Below are positions 34,491 to 45,870 of a DNA stretch of 64,000 bases, piece by piece; positions within the stretch are counted from its first letter, which is position 1; every line of letters begins with the position of its first letter. Origin of the DNA: Sabellastarte sp. h YS-2021. Its lineage: Eukaryota; Annelida; Polychaeta; Sabellida; Sabellidae. The translations under genes and the position numbers were made by a program. The notes below the pieces were generated by a model. It was given only the letters and a program-made list of their open reading frames with translations. It did not search any database and was not told the DNA's origin. The stretch lies in NCBI GenBank assembly GCA_964017235.1, contig OZ024935.1:87139052-87203051 (forward strand). Direction: 5' to 3'.

Positions 34491-35606
34491 GTAACAAGTA
34501 AACATTACAACTTGACGTGGTAAGCCGTCTGCAACACTTTATAAGTTGAGTTCATAATGCCCTAATACAGAATTTAATGTAAATTAAAAGTTGCAGGGCT
34601 TTATGTATAACTGAATATATTGTATAGATTTGTAGCTAATTACTAGATCTTGCAGATATTTGTAAAAGAAGTGTCTGCCACAATTTTAAGACAAAGACCA
34701 CACACTGCCGAAACCCTATCATAAGGTAATGTCTGGACAGGTGACCCAATTTTCTATAAATTTAACAAAAGTACTTGCATAACCATACCATGCATAACAT
34801 ACGATGATGTTGTATTATAAAATTCATGTATAAAATACTATAAATATCTAAACATCACCAAGTAATATAAGAGCAGGCGTTTATGTTAATTATCGAATTA
34901 TGTAAAAATACTAAAAGAAATACTAAAATTAAGTATTTTCTTATAAAGTCATACATATCTGAACTACTGCTTCAGAAACTTCTATACCACTACTGCTAAC
35001 TGGCAAACTGAATCTAGAGTTCTAATAATTAATATAATATAAATGAAGGGAAAATGACCCGCACACAACTTAAAGTGGAAGCTGAAGAGAGGTATTAGCT
35101 GTTCTTGACGCTCATTACACAAGGTAGGAACACTTCCATAATAAGATGGCAACTGTCACACACTCATAAAAGCAAGGAAGTACTTGCTACTCCATCCAAA
35201 ACGTTAAACATCTCAAGGCTGGTCCAACCAACCGAGGCAACCATATAGTTATGTGGTCAACCTAGTGGCTACCATTAACTAGAAGAAGCAGTTTCAAGTG
35301 GACAACGCTAACCAATTACCACTGTCATCCATATCTGAAAATAAACTAATAGCAGTCATCTGTTCATTATCTCATAAAGGGTGGAACCCATGAGACAAGG
35401 GGTGGGGGTAAAACATGTAAATGACAGGATGAAAGATTAAAATCAGAGAGGACCCATGCTTGACCATTTGACCAATGAACATGCATATGTAAATAATGTG
35501 AAGTACTAGTTGCAAAGTATAGGGTTGCCAGAAATGATCTGGATGACACACGAATGCCATCCCGCACATTTCTCTTCAGCCCACTCAAGTCAGTAAGAAA
35601 TAATAT
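34491..35606. other. Noncoding interior of the 10.4-kb element
   Basis: No gene family was recognised. A minus-strand frame (35,367-35,828) mainly reads through the repeated unit and was not accepted. Confidence 0.45.
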
Positions 35607-35806
35607 GGGTTTAAAATTATTTTTATTAATTTGTAACAGATCTTTACAACACATAATATACATAAGTGCAACATAAACCCTGTCACCTGACACATAACGA
35701 ACACAAAGTTTACCCTCATAAATTCCAATGAAAATTTTTATCAACCCCCCCCCCCCCCCTCCCAGATTAAGGAAAGTAAAGAAGTTTGAAATATGAAATG
35801 TTATAA
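35607..35806. repeat. Direct repeat unit 2, interrupted by foldback
   Basis: Second copy of 34,247-34,490, with a C-run at about 35,745. It ends in TTATAA (35801-35806) at the foldback boundary and resumes with TTATAATAATTTA at 37,694. Confidence 0.75.
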
Positions 35807-37693
35807 TACGGAAGCTCTGGACTGCCAAAGTGTTTTTATTTTACTAACTTGAATATACGAGTTAGTTAACTTGAATATTCAAGTTAATAACTGGAATATT
35901 CGAGTTAGTAACTTGAATGTACAAGTTACTAACTTGAAAATACCAGTTACTTAACTTGAATATACCAGTTAACTAACTTGTATATACGAGTTGGCTAACT
36001 TGAATATACGAGTTAGCTAACTGGAATATACGAGTTAATAACTGGAATATACAAGTTAGTAACTGAAATATACAAGTTACTATCTTGAAAATACCAGTTA
36101 ACTAACTTGAATATATGACTTAGCTAACTGGAATATATGAGTTAACTAACTGGAATATACGAGTTAGCTAACTGGAATATACAAATTAACTAACTGGAAT
36201 ATACGAGTTACTAACTGGAATATACAAGTTAGTAACTGGAATATACCTTTTAGTTAACTGGAATATATGAGTTAGCTAACTTGTGCATTCAAGTTAGCTA
36301 ACTGGTATTTTCCAGTTACCTAACTGGTATATTCCAGTTACTAACTCATATATTCAAGATAATAACTTGTATATTCAAGTTAGCTAACTCATATATTCAA
36401 GTTAGGTAATTTGTATATTCCAGTTGGCTAACTTGTATATTCGAGTTAGCTAACTCGTATATTCCAGTTATTAACTGGTATATTCCAGTTAGCTAACTGG
36501 TATATTCAAGTTAGCTAACTGGTATATTCCAGTTAGCTAACTGATATATTCCAGTTACTAACTCATATATTCCAGTTATTAACTCCTATATTCCAGTTAG
36601 CTAACTCGTATATTCGAGTTAGTTAACTCATATATTCGAGTTAGTTAACTCATATATTCCAGTTAGCTAACTCATATATTCCAGTTAGTTAACTGCTATA
36701 TTCAAGTTAGTTAACTCGTATATTCAAGTTAGTAATTTGTATATTCCAGTTACTAACTGGTATATTCCAGTTACTAACTTGTATATTCCAGTTAGTAACT
36801 CGTATATTCCAGTTAACTAACTCGTATATTCCAGTTATTTAACTCGTATATTCAAGTTAGTTAACTGGTATTTTCAACTTAGTAACTTGTATATTCCAGT
36901 TACTAACTTGTATATTCCAGTTAGTAACTCGTATATTCCAGTTAACTAACTCATATATTCCAGTTATTTAACTCGTATATTCAAGTTAGTTAACTGGTAT
37001 TTTCAACTTAGTAACTTGTATATTCCAGTTACTAACTCGTATATTCCAGTTAGTAACTCGTATATTCCAGTTATTTAACTCGTATATTCAAGTTAGTTAA
37101 CTGGTATTTTCAACTTAGTAACTTGTATATTCCAGTTACTAACTCATATATTCCAGTTAGTAACTCGTATATTCCAGTTAGCTAACTCGTATATTCCAGT
37201 GAGTTAACTCATATATTCAAGTTAGCTAACTCGTATATTCAAGTTAGTTAACTGGTATTTTCAACTTAGTAACTTGTATATTCCAGTTACTAACTCGTAT
37301 ATTCCAGTTAGTAACTCGTATATTCCAGTTAGCTAACTCGTATGTTCCAGTTAGTTAACTCGTATATTCAAGTTAGCTAACTCGTATATTCAAGTTAGTT
37401 GACTGGTATTTTTAACTTAGTAACTTGTATATTCCAGTTACTAACTCGTATATTCCAGTTAGTAACTCATATATTCCAGTTAGCTAACTCGTATGTTCCA
37501 GTTAGTTAACTCGTATATTCAAGTTAGCTAACTTGTATATTCAAGTTAGCTAACTGGTATTTTCAACTTAGTAACTTGTATATTCCAGTTACTAACTCGT
37601 ATATTCCAGTTATTAACTCGTATATTCCGGTTAGCTAACTCGTATATTCAAGTTAGTAAAATAAAAAAGCTTTGGGAGTTCAGAGCTTCCGTA
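35807..37693. mobile_element. 1.89-kb foldback element built of satellite-like repeats
   Basis: The unique ends are inverted repeats of about 50 bp starting TACGGAAGCTCTG. TTATAA flanks both sides (35801-35806 and 37694-37699). The interior is a tandem array of 21-22-bp units of the form AACTCGTATATTCCAGTTA. The left arm (about 35,845-36,270) holds them in one orientation and the right arm (about 36,285-37,660) in the other, so the whole can fold into a long hairpin. Each unit contains small palindromes such as AGTTAGCTAACT. The right arm has a higher-order period: the landmark GGTATTTTCAACTT starts at 36,867, 36,996, 37,103, 37,254, 37,405 and 37,556, the last three steps being 151 bp. There is no coding capacity. 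Confidence 0.85.
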
Positions 37694-38169
37694 TTATAAT
37701 AATTTAATACCAAGAAACAAGTATCAGGGTAAAAAACAAGTACCAGGAAAAAAGAATGATTTTTAAATATTCCCTGGTAATTTTGCAAAACCCAAACAAA
37801 TAATTTCATTAAAAACCTAATAAAAATAATAAATAAATTGGTTTTTGTGTGTCACTTCATTTCGTTTTTTTGGTGGGGTAATACATTATATATTTACTTT
37901 TTTGGGGGTGTGGCGAAAGAAGTTTCTTTTAAAGTTTTTTGTTGGTGAGTGTGTGGGTTTAAATGAATTTTATTATTTCTTGTTAAACATTCATTCACTC
38001 ATTCACACTATTTTTGATATGTATTTGGGCCAAGTGTAAGTGTTGGACGGTGTACTATTTATTTTGTTTTTTTGGATAAACAAACAGCTTAATAATTGTT
38101 TTGGAAAGATTTGGGTGGCCCTTAAAAGGGCCAGTTGGTGCGACTTAATGCAGGCTGATCTGCTTATTT

Positions 38170-39600
38170 TCGCTTATTCAGCTGGATGGACTGGCTGTGA
38201 GGTCTTGACTGTTCTTGATGAGTGGAAGATGACACTTGTGACAGTGCTGGTTGAAGTTGAGAGGGCGAAAATGGTTGTGGTGTGTCAATGTGCATGTACT
38301 ATAGTACACTTGGAATCCCTCCAAAGAGGCTTGACAATCCAGAAGTGTGGTGTTGAGTGTCTTCCTGTTGTTCTGATGCAATGGAAGGCAGGTTAACTGT
38401 CTTTGATGGGCTCAAAGTAAACATCAGTTGTCTCAAAGTCCCAGGCTCCAGGTCATCCACAACTAGGAAAGATGCTGGCTGTGCTGATGCTGGCCTTGAT
38501 GGTTGCTGTACTTTGGCAATCACTGTAGCAGGCTGTGTTGTGGCTATCTGAGTAGGCGGCACAACTGGTATGGAGACTGGTTGAGTATATGGTATGGTGA
38601 GTATATATTCACGTCCTGCTGTGGCCTGTGCTGCTTCTGGAAGTTGAAATGTGACCTGTTGACTTGTTGTAACCTGTCTCTTGCATTCTTCAGCCTTACT
38701 TCACTTCACTGGGAAGATTCACTGTCTCATTCCTGAAGGTAGAAGAATCTCGCTCCTCCAGGTGTTCAATCTCGTAGCGGAGATAGTTGCAGGACGACTG
38801 TCCTGGACTTGGAGTAAGGTGCTGAACTGCACTCAAAAAATTTGAAATCACCAACCTCATCTGCTGAAATTGCCCTAAAAGTGGATCTTTGGCAGCAGTA
38901 GTGGCAACTGCAGCTGGTCAGAGTGAATGACTTGTAGTCGATGGATGATGAGTAACATCTAATGCCATTCTGATTTCCATGTCAGATTCAGTCTCTCTTA
39001 AAACATTCGGAACTGACTCTGTGGCTGCTGAAGGTCACAGTGGTGACTTCAACTTGGAAAACGTAGACACTCCCTTCCTTCTAAGGTGACCTCATAGAAA
39101 ACTGAAACTGTCCTTCAACCAGTTCTGTCTTTCAGTGTTCTTGGCTGCAGCTTGTCCGGACTTCGTCTATGTGAGTTTTCCATATCTAGTACGTTGAGTC
39201 TCAAACCAGTTCTTGACAGTGTTTACAAATAAATTCCTTGTAGCTACTGTTTCCAAGAGCCCTCTTTCCACTGCTTGTGTGAGTCTTGTCATACAGCACC
39301 TTGTGTTGTACAACGAAATCCATGATGTCTTCCTCATCAGAATCACTCAGAAAGATAGACATCATTTGTCCCTTCTTCAGCTTGGATTGAGTGCATTCTG
39401 GATCTGTATCTGTGTCCGTTCGAGGTCGCTTTTCTCCACTTCCTTCAGTCTCTGCTATCTGCTCAGTCGCTTCTGCCCTCTCTCTTTCCAACCTCTCTCT
39501 CTCCCTCTCCTGCTCTTGTCTCTCCCTATTTCTCTCACCACTCTCTCCCGTCTTTTTCTCTCTATATCCCCATCAGTATCTCCTAAGTCAAACTGTGGTT
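38170..39600 (-). pseudogene. MADF/Myb-like partner protein of Harbinger, broken
   Basis: The minus strand first encodes an Arg/Glu-rich stretch (RERERLERERAEATEQIAE). It continues with LSDSDEEDIMDFVVQHKVLY, NWFETQRTRYGKLT and NWLKDSFSFL, a pattern I know from the MADF-like DNA-binding protein of Harbinger transposons. A Ser/Thr/Pro-rich tail follows down to about 38,300 (PPTQIATTQPATVIAKVQQP). Several stops and shifts break the frame. The partner is thought to bring the transposase into the nucleus and to the transposon ends. Its convergent orientation to the transposase at 33 kb is the usual Harbinger layout. Confidence 0.7.
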
Positions 39601-39869
39601 GAGAATTTGCAGGTACTTCAATCTTTTTTTCTGTCCCTTGGTATGCTGATCAATTACATGTACAGCTTCTTAAAAAAAAAACTTAAAATTAAAAGTGAAA
39701 CCTCATAGAACAGGTTTAACTCCCAGCCAAGTCCAGCCTAGCTCAAACTTAAGCTAATTTGCAAAGAAATGAAAACTTAAAACTCAAATGCTGCACACTA
39801 GTTGTCTCTGGATAAATCAACACCCAAATGAATGAAGTGTGTGTGCCAACTGGCCCCTTTGTAGGACAG

Positions 39870-40265
39870 ATTTTGAAACCAACAAGCCATAAGACATATT
39901 GCTGGCCTGTCGATTATACCTCATGGCTTGTCTGTTACTGTAACAGGCCTGTCGGTTGTTGTTTACGACTTGTCTGTTTCACTTTAGGGCTTGTCAGTTA
40001 TAAAAATTCCTAAATCTATTACCTAGAGGTAAAAAGTTCCCAACTGGCCTGGAAAAGTTACAGGCCTGTCAGGAACATTTACAAACAGGCCAGCTAAAGT
40101 TACCAACTGTGCAGTTATTTCCTGCACAGTCTGTCATCAGGTACAGTCTGTAACTCCATATTTAGGACAAGCCAGATACTTGCTACAGACAGGCCTGTTT
40201 TATTAACTGACAAGGCGGGAATTGTAACTGACAGGCCATTAAGTTAACCGACAGGCCTGTTAGTA
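39870..40265. repeat. Right subterminal array of GGCCTGTC / GACAGGCC motifs
   Basis: About twelve copies of GGC(C/T)TGTC(A/G)GTT-like motifs occur. They are mostly forward in the left half (39,910-40,000) and reversed in the right half (40,050-40,262), giving the stretch a loose inverted symmetry around AGAGGTAAAAAGTT. It lies just inside the right TIR of the 10.4-kb element. Confidence 0.6.
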
Positions 40266-40446
40266 GGTGGATGAAATTAGGTTCTGTTACAAGGGTCAGA
40301 AATGGTCGTAGAAATATCAAACATGTTAGATACTTCACCGATTCTTGCTGACAAGCACTGAAACTGCAAGTTACTCTTACCAACTGTGTAAACATTGATC
40401 CTGACTCGCAAAAAGACATAGTTATCAACCAGTGGAACACCCGCAT

Positions 40447-40620
40447 TAGGTTAGCTTGTTCGACCTGGTCAAATTGGTAGTTAACCTGTGCCAGTCTTAG
40501 GCTTTCAAAGTTGTAAATTGTAACTGTCATTTAAGGCCCATAGGTGGTGCAGTACTAATACACTCTCCTCCCACCTCTGAGATCAGTGTTCAAATCCCTG
40601 CACCCATCACCTTTACTCCA
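40447..40620 (+). repeat. Duplicated host block, right half, with SINE head
   Basis: It continues the paralogy with 11,473-11,650, through GTTAACCTG, TTTAAGGCCCATAGGTGGTGC and the SINE segment CTCCCACCTCTGAGATCAG. Confidence 0.7.
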
Positions 40621-42324
40621 GATAGTTGACTCGAACCTTTTGGATCTATAATTGAAATATGGGGATAAATGCATGGATAGTAAATTATTGTGGACTCACC
40701 AGTTTGGTGGTTTACGTAGCAACCAAGCTCTGATGCTCCATGCATTTCATCCGTAATTAAATTTGGATCATGATGATGTAAAAGTAACAGATTCAAGTCC
40801 AAGTTTTGAATTCACTGGGGCTGAATATGGAAGTTGACACTTATAGTGAAGGATTTCCAGTGAATGAAAGTTCAGCCACTGGTCATAGTTGTGCATATGA
40901 AATTAAAATATTGCCCAGGACACCCTATTTCATCAAATTACAATGACTTACACTGTGTTTCTAAATTAAAAATACAAAAGTTCAAAGATCCAAATTCATT
41001 GACAATCACAGACAGTTTATAGTAAAATATGCACACTGCTCAAGCAAACTGCTTGCAGAACACATTAAAGCAAAACAATTAGAATGCATTCATTCAGTGC
41101 TATGACAGTGCGTTGTGATGTTGGCAGAAGGGCAGTCCATCAATCTGAATTGCCTTTTAATCCTGGTGTTTATGAGATAGCGTTTTAGTCATTAACTCAT
41201 TTGACTGAAGCAAGTGAGGCTATAATTTCCACTGTCACCATTGTGTCTTCTTGGTATGGCTTGCTATGCCATTGGATTGATGATAATTTGATAATTACCT
41301 TGTTCTATCTTCAGCTGCACCTTAGTACCTGTCAATTAATGGAGATTATGTACAGATTAAATTAGATTAGGTTAAGTGACAAATGTTGAGGACCTGATCC
41401 AATTTGACCTTGACTGTTGAATCAGACATTAAACCACAACTTTGACTGTTGACTTTGGCTAGCTATTAACTGAAGAATACCAATGTATTGACCATGCATT
41501 ATAATACAGATAACAATTCATGGTTTACCAGTGTCACCACAAAAGTGTATTCATTTAGAAAATCCATCATAAATCGTGTTAAGGCGCATTAGTAGAATAA
41601 AAACTGAACCCCAAAAAGCCTGGTAACAAGTAGGCCAAGTTGTTAATTATTTATATTTAGATGTACTCTTATTGCTAATTGTTCCTATATATTCATATTC
41701 TTAAGGATACACAAAAACCTCACTTGCTTCAACTAAACATAGCACACAATTGTGACTCACATATCGCAGTCATGTCATTAACCAGACATATTTAGTCAAG
41801 ACGTCATTAAGCCACTTCTTATCCATTTTGTCAATTATTTTGTTGCAGTCATAAAGACTCACTGGAATGATTATCTTTTGCCTAGTTTTATTCATCTATT
41901 ATAACAAGATAAATGCAAAATTTAAAATGCTATCATACCATGTGATGAGTTCTGAGAGTTGTAAAATCATGCAAATTTATACATACCAAGAAATATTTTG
42001 ATATTACAACGGCAACAAGAAAATTAACGTCTTTTGAATAACCACAATGGGGAATCCCAAATATGTCACCTTCATATATATTTATAACTTTACACTTGAC
42101 ACTCTGTAGCGTGAAATAACTTCCTCGGTTCATGTTGATCTATGGGCATTGATCTTTGTTATAAGAGGCAATTTTCCGTACAAATTACAGTGTTTGTTTT
42201 GTCACTGACAAATTTCCACATGAAAGCAACAAACCATGGGGTCACACAAGTAGTTGTGTATACCTTTGGTACAGTATTCTGACCAGATTCACTTGATTTT
42301 TAATTTGTTTGACATTTGACATGA
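40621..42324. other. Noncoding region
   Basis: No gene or recognised repeat was found. Only short frames without family features are present. Confidence 0.5.
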
Positions 42325-42455
42325 AAAAATATAGTGTCACTCAAACTGTCGACCAATGGCAAGCAAATACCAACTTTCCCCACATAAGGCCGGGGTTTGA
42401 ACCGCCAACCTCAGAGGTGGGAGGTGAGTGTGTTTTTTTCCTACTGGGCCCCTTA
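42325..42455 (-). mobile_element. tRNA-derived SINE, partial, minus strand
   Basis: On the minus strand CTCCCACCTCTGAGGTTGG, GGTTCAAACCCC (B box) and GTGGGGAAAGTTGGTA follow the same SINE consensus. The A-box half is damaged and the 3' half is missing. Confidence 0.7.
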
Positions 42456-43054
42456 GTCCCACTGAGAAATGTACACAAGTTATTACGGGGCTGGTGTTAC
42501 AAGTTACTTTGATAAATTACAGAAGTCTTACGATGGTCATAGGTATTGTAAAACCTAAGTTTTGACTTAGGACAATTTTTTTTTACACTTTCACCCAGTC
42601 TTCTTAATGATGACCAGACATAACGGCCTCCCCAGATATAAATGGGCTAAACAGGGTGTTAAAAGTGTATGCATAGTTTAATCAATTTTGATGACTCTAA
42701 ACTACAGCAGTATTTTTGGTGGGGTTTATGCTGATGGTTGGTTCAAACAAAGTTTAAGGCGCCAAATTCATTTAGACATCATCGCAAAAAAATGTAATGA
42801 TAAAGATATTGTTATAACCATTGTGATAACTGGGATTTAAATAAACTACAAACACATAAAGAGTTTGTTTTCAAGTGGCGATAATGACTGTGTTAGTACT
42901 ACAGTTTACACATTTCTAGCCCTATGTCTGTTAGAAGGCTGCAGTAATAATAATAAGTTTGGAGAATCTATGAATAAGATTCAACACAAAAGTGCGAAAG
43001 TACGTTGACAAAGAAAGCGAAACCATTATCACCAAGATATTGATTTAGAACCAT
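42456..43054. other. Noncoding flank upstream of orphan gene C
   Basis: From about 42,890 the sequence resembles the flank of gene B at 19,265, so the duplicated unit includes this upstream region. No separate gene is seen. Confidence 0.45.
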
Positions 43055-43143
43055 TCACTCGAGACTGGATGTATATCATTCTCGTGAGATTGGGAAGGGG
43101 GGGGGGGGGTTATCTTGTTAATTTTACAAATAGAATATATATA
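43055..43143 (+). promoter_or_regulatory. Promoter of orphan gene C: paired CGCG-box relatives plus TATA
   Basis: TCACTCGAGA (43055-43064) and TCTCGTGAGA (43080-43089) hold the places of the two motifs of gene A. A G-run (about 43,095-43,109) has expanded between them and a TATATAG-like box at about 43,136-43,143. Confidence 0.5.
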
Positions 43144-43169
43144 GAATATAGTTATGTCAAAAATGATTC

Positions 43170-43244
43170 AGTTGTAGTGTGAGAGTTTAGTATGCCATTG
43201 TCATAACTTGGATTTAAATTTAACATTATTGGATTTTGAAACAG
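43170..43244 (+). other. Noncoding first exon of orphan gene C
   Basis: It ends TTGGATTTTGAAACAG|GTTAGT at 43244, the same exon end and donor as gene B. The start is approximate. Confidence 0.6.
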
Positions 43245-43569
43245 GTTAGTGCTTTAACGTTAGTATCTGTGGTATTTTGTATTTGTGTGTTGCCTTTAAG
43301 TTTTAAAACTGCTGATACATTATGTGGCTCATGTATTTATGATGCAGGTGAAGATTAAGTCTGTTAATCTCTGTAGATGCACACAGTTAAAAATATTCCA
43401 AGGTGTGAAACCGATGGTGTGAATAAAAACGTTTTGAGAGATGTTTGTAAAAGCATTCACATATTATTTAATGGTCACTTTTGGGTTCATACAAAATATA
43501 AATTGCACCTGAAATTTACAGATGAATTGACTGTTAACCTTCCTTCGTCTATTATAGGCACAGTAAATT

Positions 43570-43690
43570 AGTGGGTATAACACTAGCATCCAATATGTCA
43601 GGTTCTGGGTTCAATTCCCGGTCTAATATGACAGAGCTGGTACTTGCTTAGTAATACATGGTGGTTTTCAGTGCTGACAATTGACAGCAA
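43570..43690 (+). mobile_element. Old SINE in intron of gene C
   Basis: GTGGGTATAACACTAGCATCC, GGTTCAATTCCCGG (intact B box) and GACAGAGCTGGTACTT match the SINE at 19,930 in gene B at the same intron position. Confidence 0.7.
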
Positions 43691-44569
43691 CTAGTATGAA
43701 CTACACTCCTCATTCTGCTGAGCTACCCATTTACTGCATAACCGATTCATTGTGTTACAGCTATGTTACACCCCAATCAATCAAGTTTATTCAGTGTATG
43801 GTCCATATTGCGAACCATATCCTCTCCCTCAAATAGGAGAGTTGTTTTTCAGTGCCCGTTGATTGAGATATAAGAAAGTAAGATTTATATAACTGTTCCA
43901 TTGTGGTTATAGTCCTCCCTGGTAGGTTTGCAAACCTGTTTGGGAGGCAATTGGAATGTTCGCAAAACAAATTGAATTATTCATAAACTATTCAGGACTC
44001 CTGACCAGGAACCAAGGAGATATGTCTGGGGTTGGATCCCAATAATATTAAATCGTTTAATATTATTGTAAACTGGTAACAATCCTTATCTGACTTTGCT
44101 TTGGCGAAACCTTTACACACCAATGTCATACTTATTGTACCGTTCATAAGGTAATCTTATTACTCGTCTAACAATCTTAACATTCAAAAAGGCATTTTTT
44201 ATCTTTAGTTGAAGCTATGGGGTTTTAACCCATTTAGAAGGTAATTATTCTTAAGTTTTGAGGGGCAGATTAGAAGACTTCTTGAACCAATCGCAATGTC
44301 ACTGGGAAAGGTATCAAGATAACATTAGGAAGCTATATTTTAAATTTCAAGGATCGTGAATGGTTTTATTTTTCGATTTGGTAAGTAGGATCACGGTTGG
44401 ATCACCATAATGGTACAGCCCCAGAATAAATAAACACTCTATTTCCCCAAATCAGTATTAAGATTATCAGAATGGATGTGGTTCGGCATAATGGAAGGCC
44501 GGTGTACAAGATTTACCTTACTTTTTTGGTTTGTACTGATTCAGTATTGTTATTTTTTTCAGATACAAT

Positions 44570-44812
44570 ATGGAATCTGAAGGTGAGGAAAGGAGAATCG
44601 AAGTGACCCTGAAAACAACATTCAGTGCTCAGCACAACAAAAGTGTCCACATTGCTGCCAATCTGAGGTGTGATGATGACACCCATGTGGAATTATCTGT
44701 CCACTATGAAGATGAACATGTGAGCTGTGTGAACCAGTTCATAAGGGAGGTCAGATTGGACATTGTTCCAAGCACCACAGTGGAGATAACCTATGTAGAA
44801 CAATGTTTCTAG
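44570..44812 (+). CDS. Orphan small protein C (80 aa), second exon
   Basis: The acceptor TTTTTTCAG (AG at 44561-44562) lies seven bases before the ATG, as in gene B. The product starts MESEGEERRIEVTLKTTFSA and keeps the S-x-HIAANLR-x-DDD core and the EITYVEQCF end. Differences from B include many conservative changes (K/R, I/M, V/I, H/Y swaps), and there is no indel across 80 codons, which argues for selection on the protein. The second half (residues 52-66) varies most. No signal peptide, membrane span or known domain is visible. The poly(A) signal of gene B reads AACAAAG here, so the 3' end may have moved. It could be an ageing duplicate; expression data would decide. Confidence 0.7.
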   Translation: MESEGEERRIEVTLKTTFSAQHNKSVHIAANLRCDDDTHVELSVHYEDEHVSCVNQFIREVRLDIVPSTTVEITYVEQCF

Positions 44813-45589
44813 GTATGAAGCACAATGTGACAAATGCTGACAGAAAATTGACTAGACAGTATTTTATGCATGTGTGTATAAATATTTTGCATGGGGGACT
44901 TTTTTCATTTTGGTTTCTAATTTTAATGGGTTTGGTTATATCGTCTAAGCTAATATGTGTTGTACCATAAAGATCAGTGTTAAATGTTTTGTCCATTTTA
45001 CCAACTTAATATACTATTGAGTAAACAACTAAATGTTTTTGTTTCTGTGACATTTTGTTTACCTACAAATTAAATCTTTACTGAAAACAAAGAAGTAAAG
45101 CTAGGTGCTATTCACCTTGGTAATTTTACTAATTGTACTTAATAGTGATGTTAATTGTGAAACTATTTATCGTTGTGGATTCTAATGGTTTGGTTGCATC
45201 ATAAAAGCTAATATATCTTGTATCATACAGTAAAGAACAGTGTTGGATATATTATCACTTTTAACAAACTAATGTTTCCATTGTGTTAACTATGAAATGT
45301 TTTACTTCTACTTCCCACAAGTGGTTAGGGCTTGTAGCTATAACTTTTAATTATAAATCATAATAGTCAGGAACCACTTGTAACACCCATGTTTTCAGTT
45401 GTTCATTTTTTCATAATATTAGTTGACATCTTATGCAGGTGTATGTTAAATGTTGAATAATGAAGATAAAACAACACGTGGTTTGGTGTGTGTATTTTTA
45501 AGATTTTTTTTAATAAAATGGGCAAAAGACATAATATCAGTCTTGGAGTGTGATTATTTGTCATATCTTGTTAAAAACCTTAAAATGGC
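44813..45589. other. 3' region of gene C
   Basis: The stretch to about 45,150 corresponds to the 3' UTR region of gene B (GAAGTAAAG and AGTGATGTTAA segments). Nothing else is recognised. Confidence 0.5.
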
Positions 45590-45870
45590 ACAACTCACTA
45601 GGATAATTTTTGTATATATACAAGATTCTAAGTCATGTATATGTATGACCCAGTAAGCTGTATATACAATAAAGCAATTTTTATATGCCTCCTAATACTA
45701 AATTGAATATACCATTTATAAAGAGGTATATACAAGATACTAAGTAAAAACAAACAGGTTACTAAGCTGTATATACTAATTATTATGTCATATGTACGAG
45801 TTAGTAATCATGTGCTACCTAATACAAAATTGAATATATGAGTTAAGTTGTGTATACAAATATAAGATAA
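45590..45870. repeat. Left half of tandem array of ATATAC-AAGT-TACTAAG units
   Basis: Loose 20-30-bp units such as GTATATACAAGATACTAAGT recur. A longer landmark, CTACCTAATACAAAATTGAA, occurs near 45,818, in diverged form near 45,690 and again at 49,445, all in the same direction. Confidence 0.65.

Larger units (their letters stand above)
30032..40446. mobile_element. 10.4-kb composite element with short TIRs carrying Harbinger genes
   Basis: The ends are inverted: ATGCTGGTGTTCCGCTG at the left and ATGCGGGTGTTCCACTG (reverse strand) at the right, 15 of 17 matching. TA flanks both sides (30030-30031 and 40447-40448). The paralogous block at 11,472 lacks the insertion and carries a single TA. 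Inside lie a Harbinger transposase (+, 33.0-34.0 kb) and a MADF-like gene (-, 38.2-39.6 kb), the two genes expected of an autonomous Harbinger in opposing orientation. Secondary insertions or captures are a MITE, a YR fragment and a foldback element. Subterminal ACAAGCC-type motifs occur at both ends. Assignment of these TIRs to the Harbinger itself is inferred from position. Confidence 0.65.

Noticed and set aside
35367-35828. 153-codon minus-strand frame
   Set aside because: It runs through the repeated unit and a C-run; its sister unit at 34,258 does not keep the same frame.
35807-37693. CRISPR-like array from the regular 21-22-bp repeats
   Set aside because: There are no unique spacers, the units are contiguous and inverted between arms, and the genome is eukaryotic.
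38040-38396. 118-codon plus-strand frame
   Set aside because: It overlaps the minus-strand MADF-like gene relic and has no features of its own.
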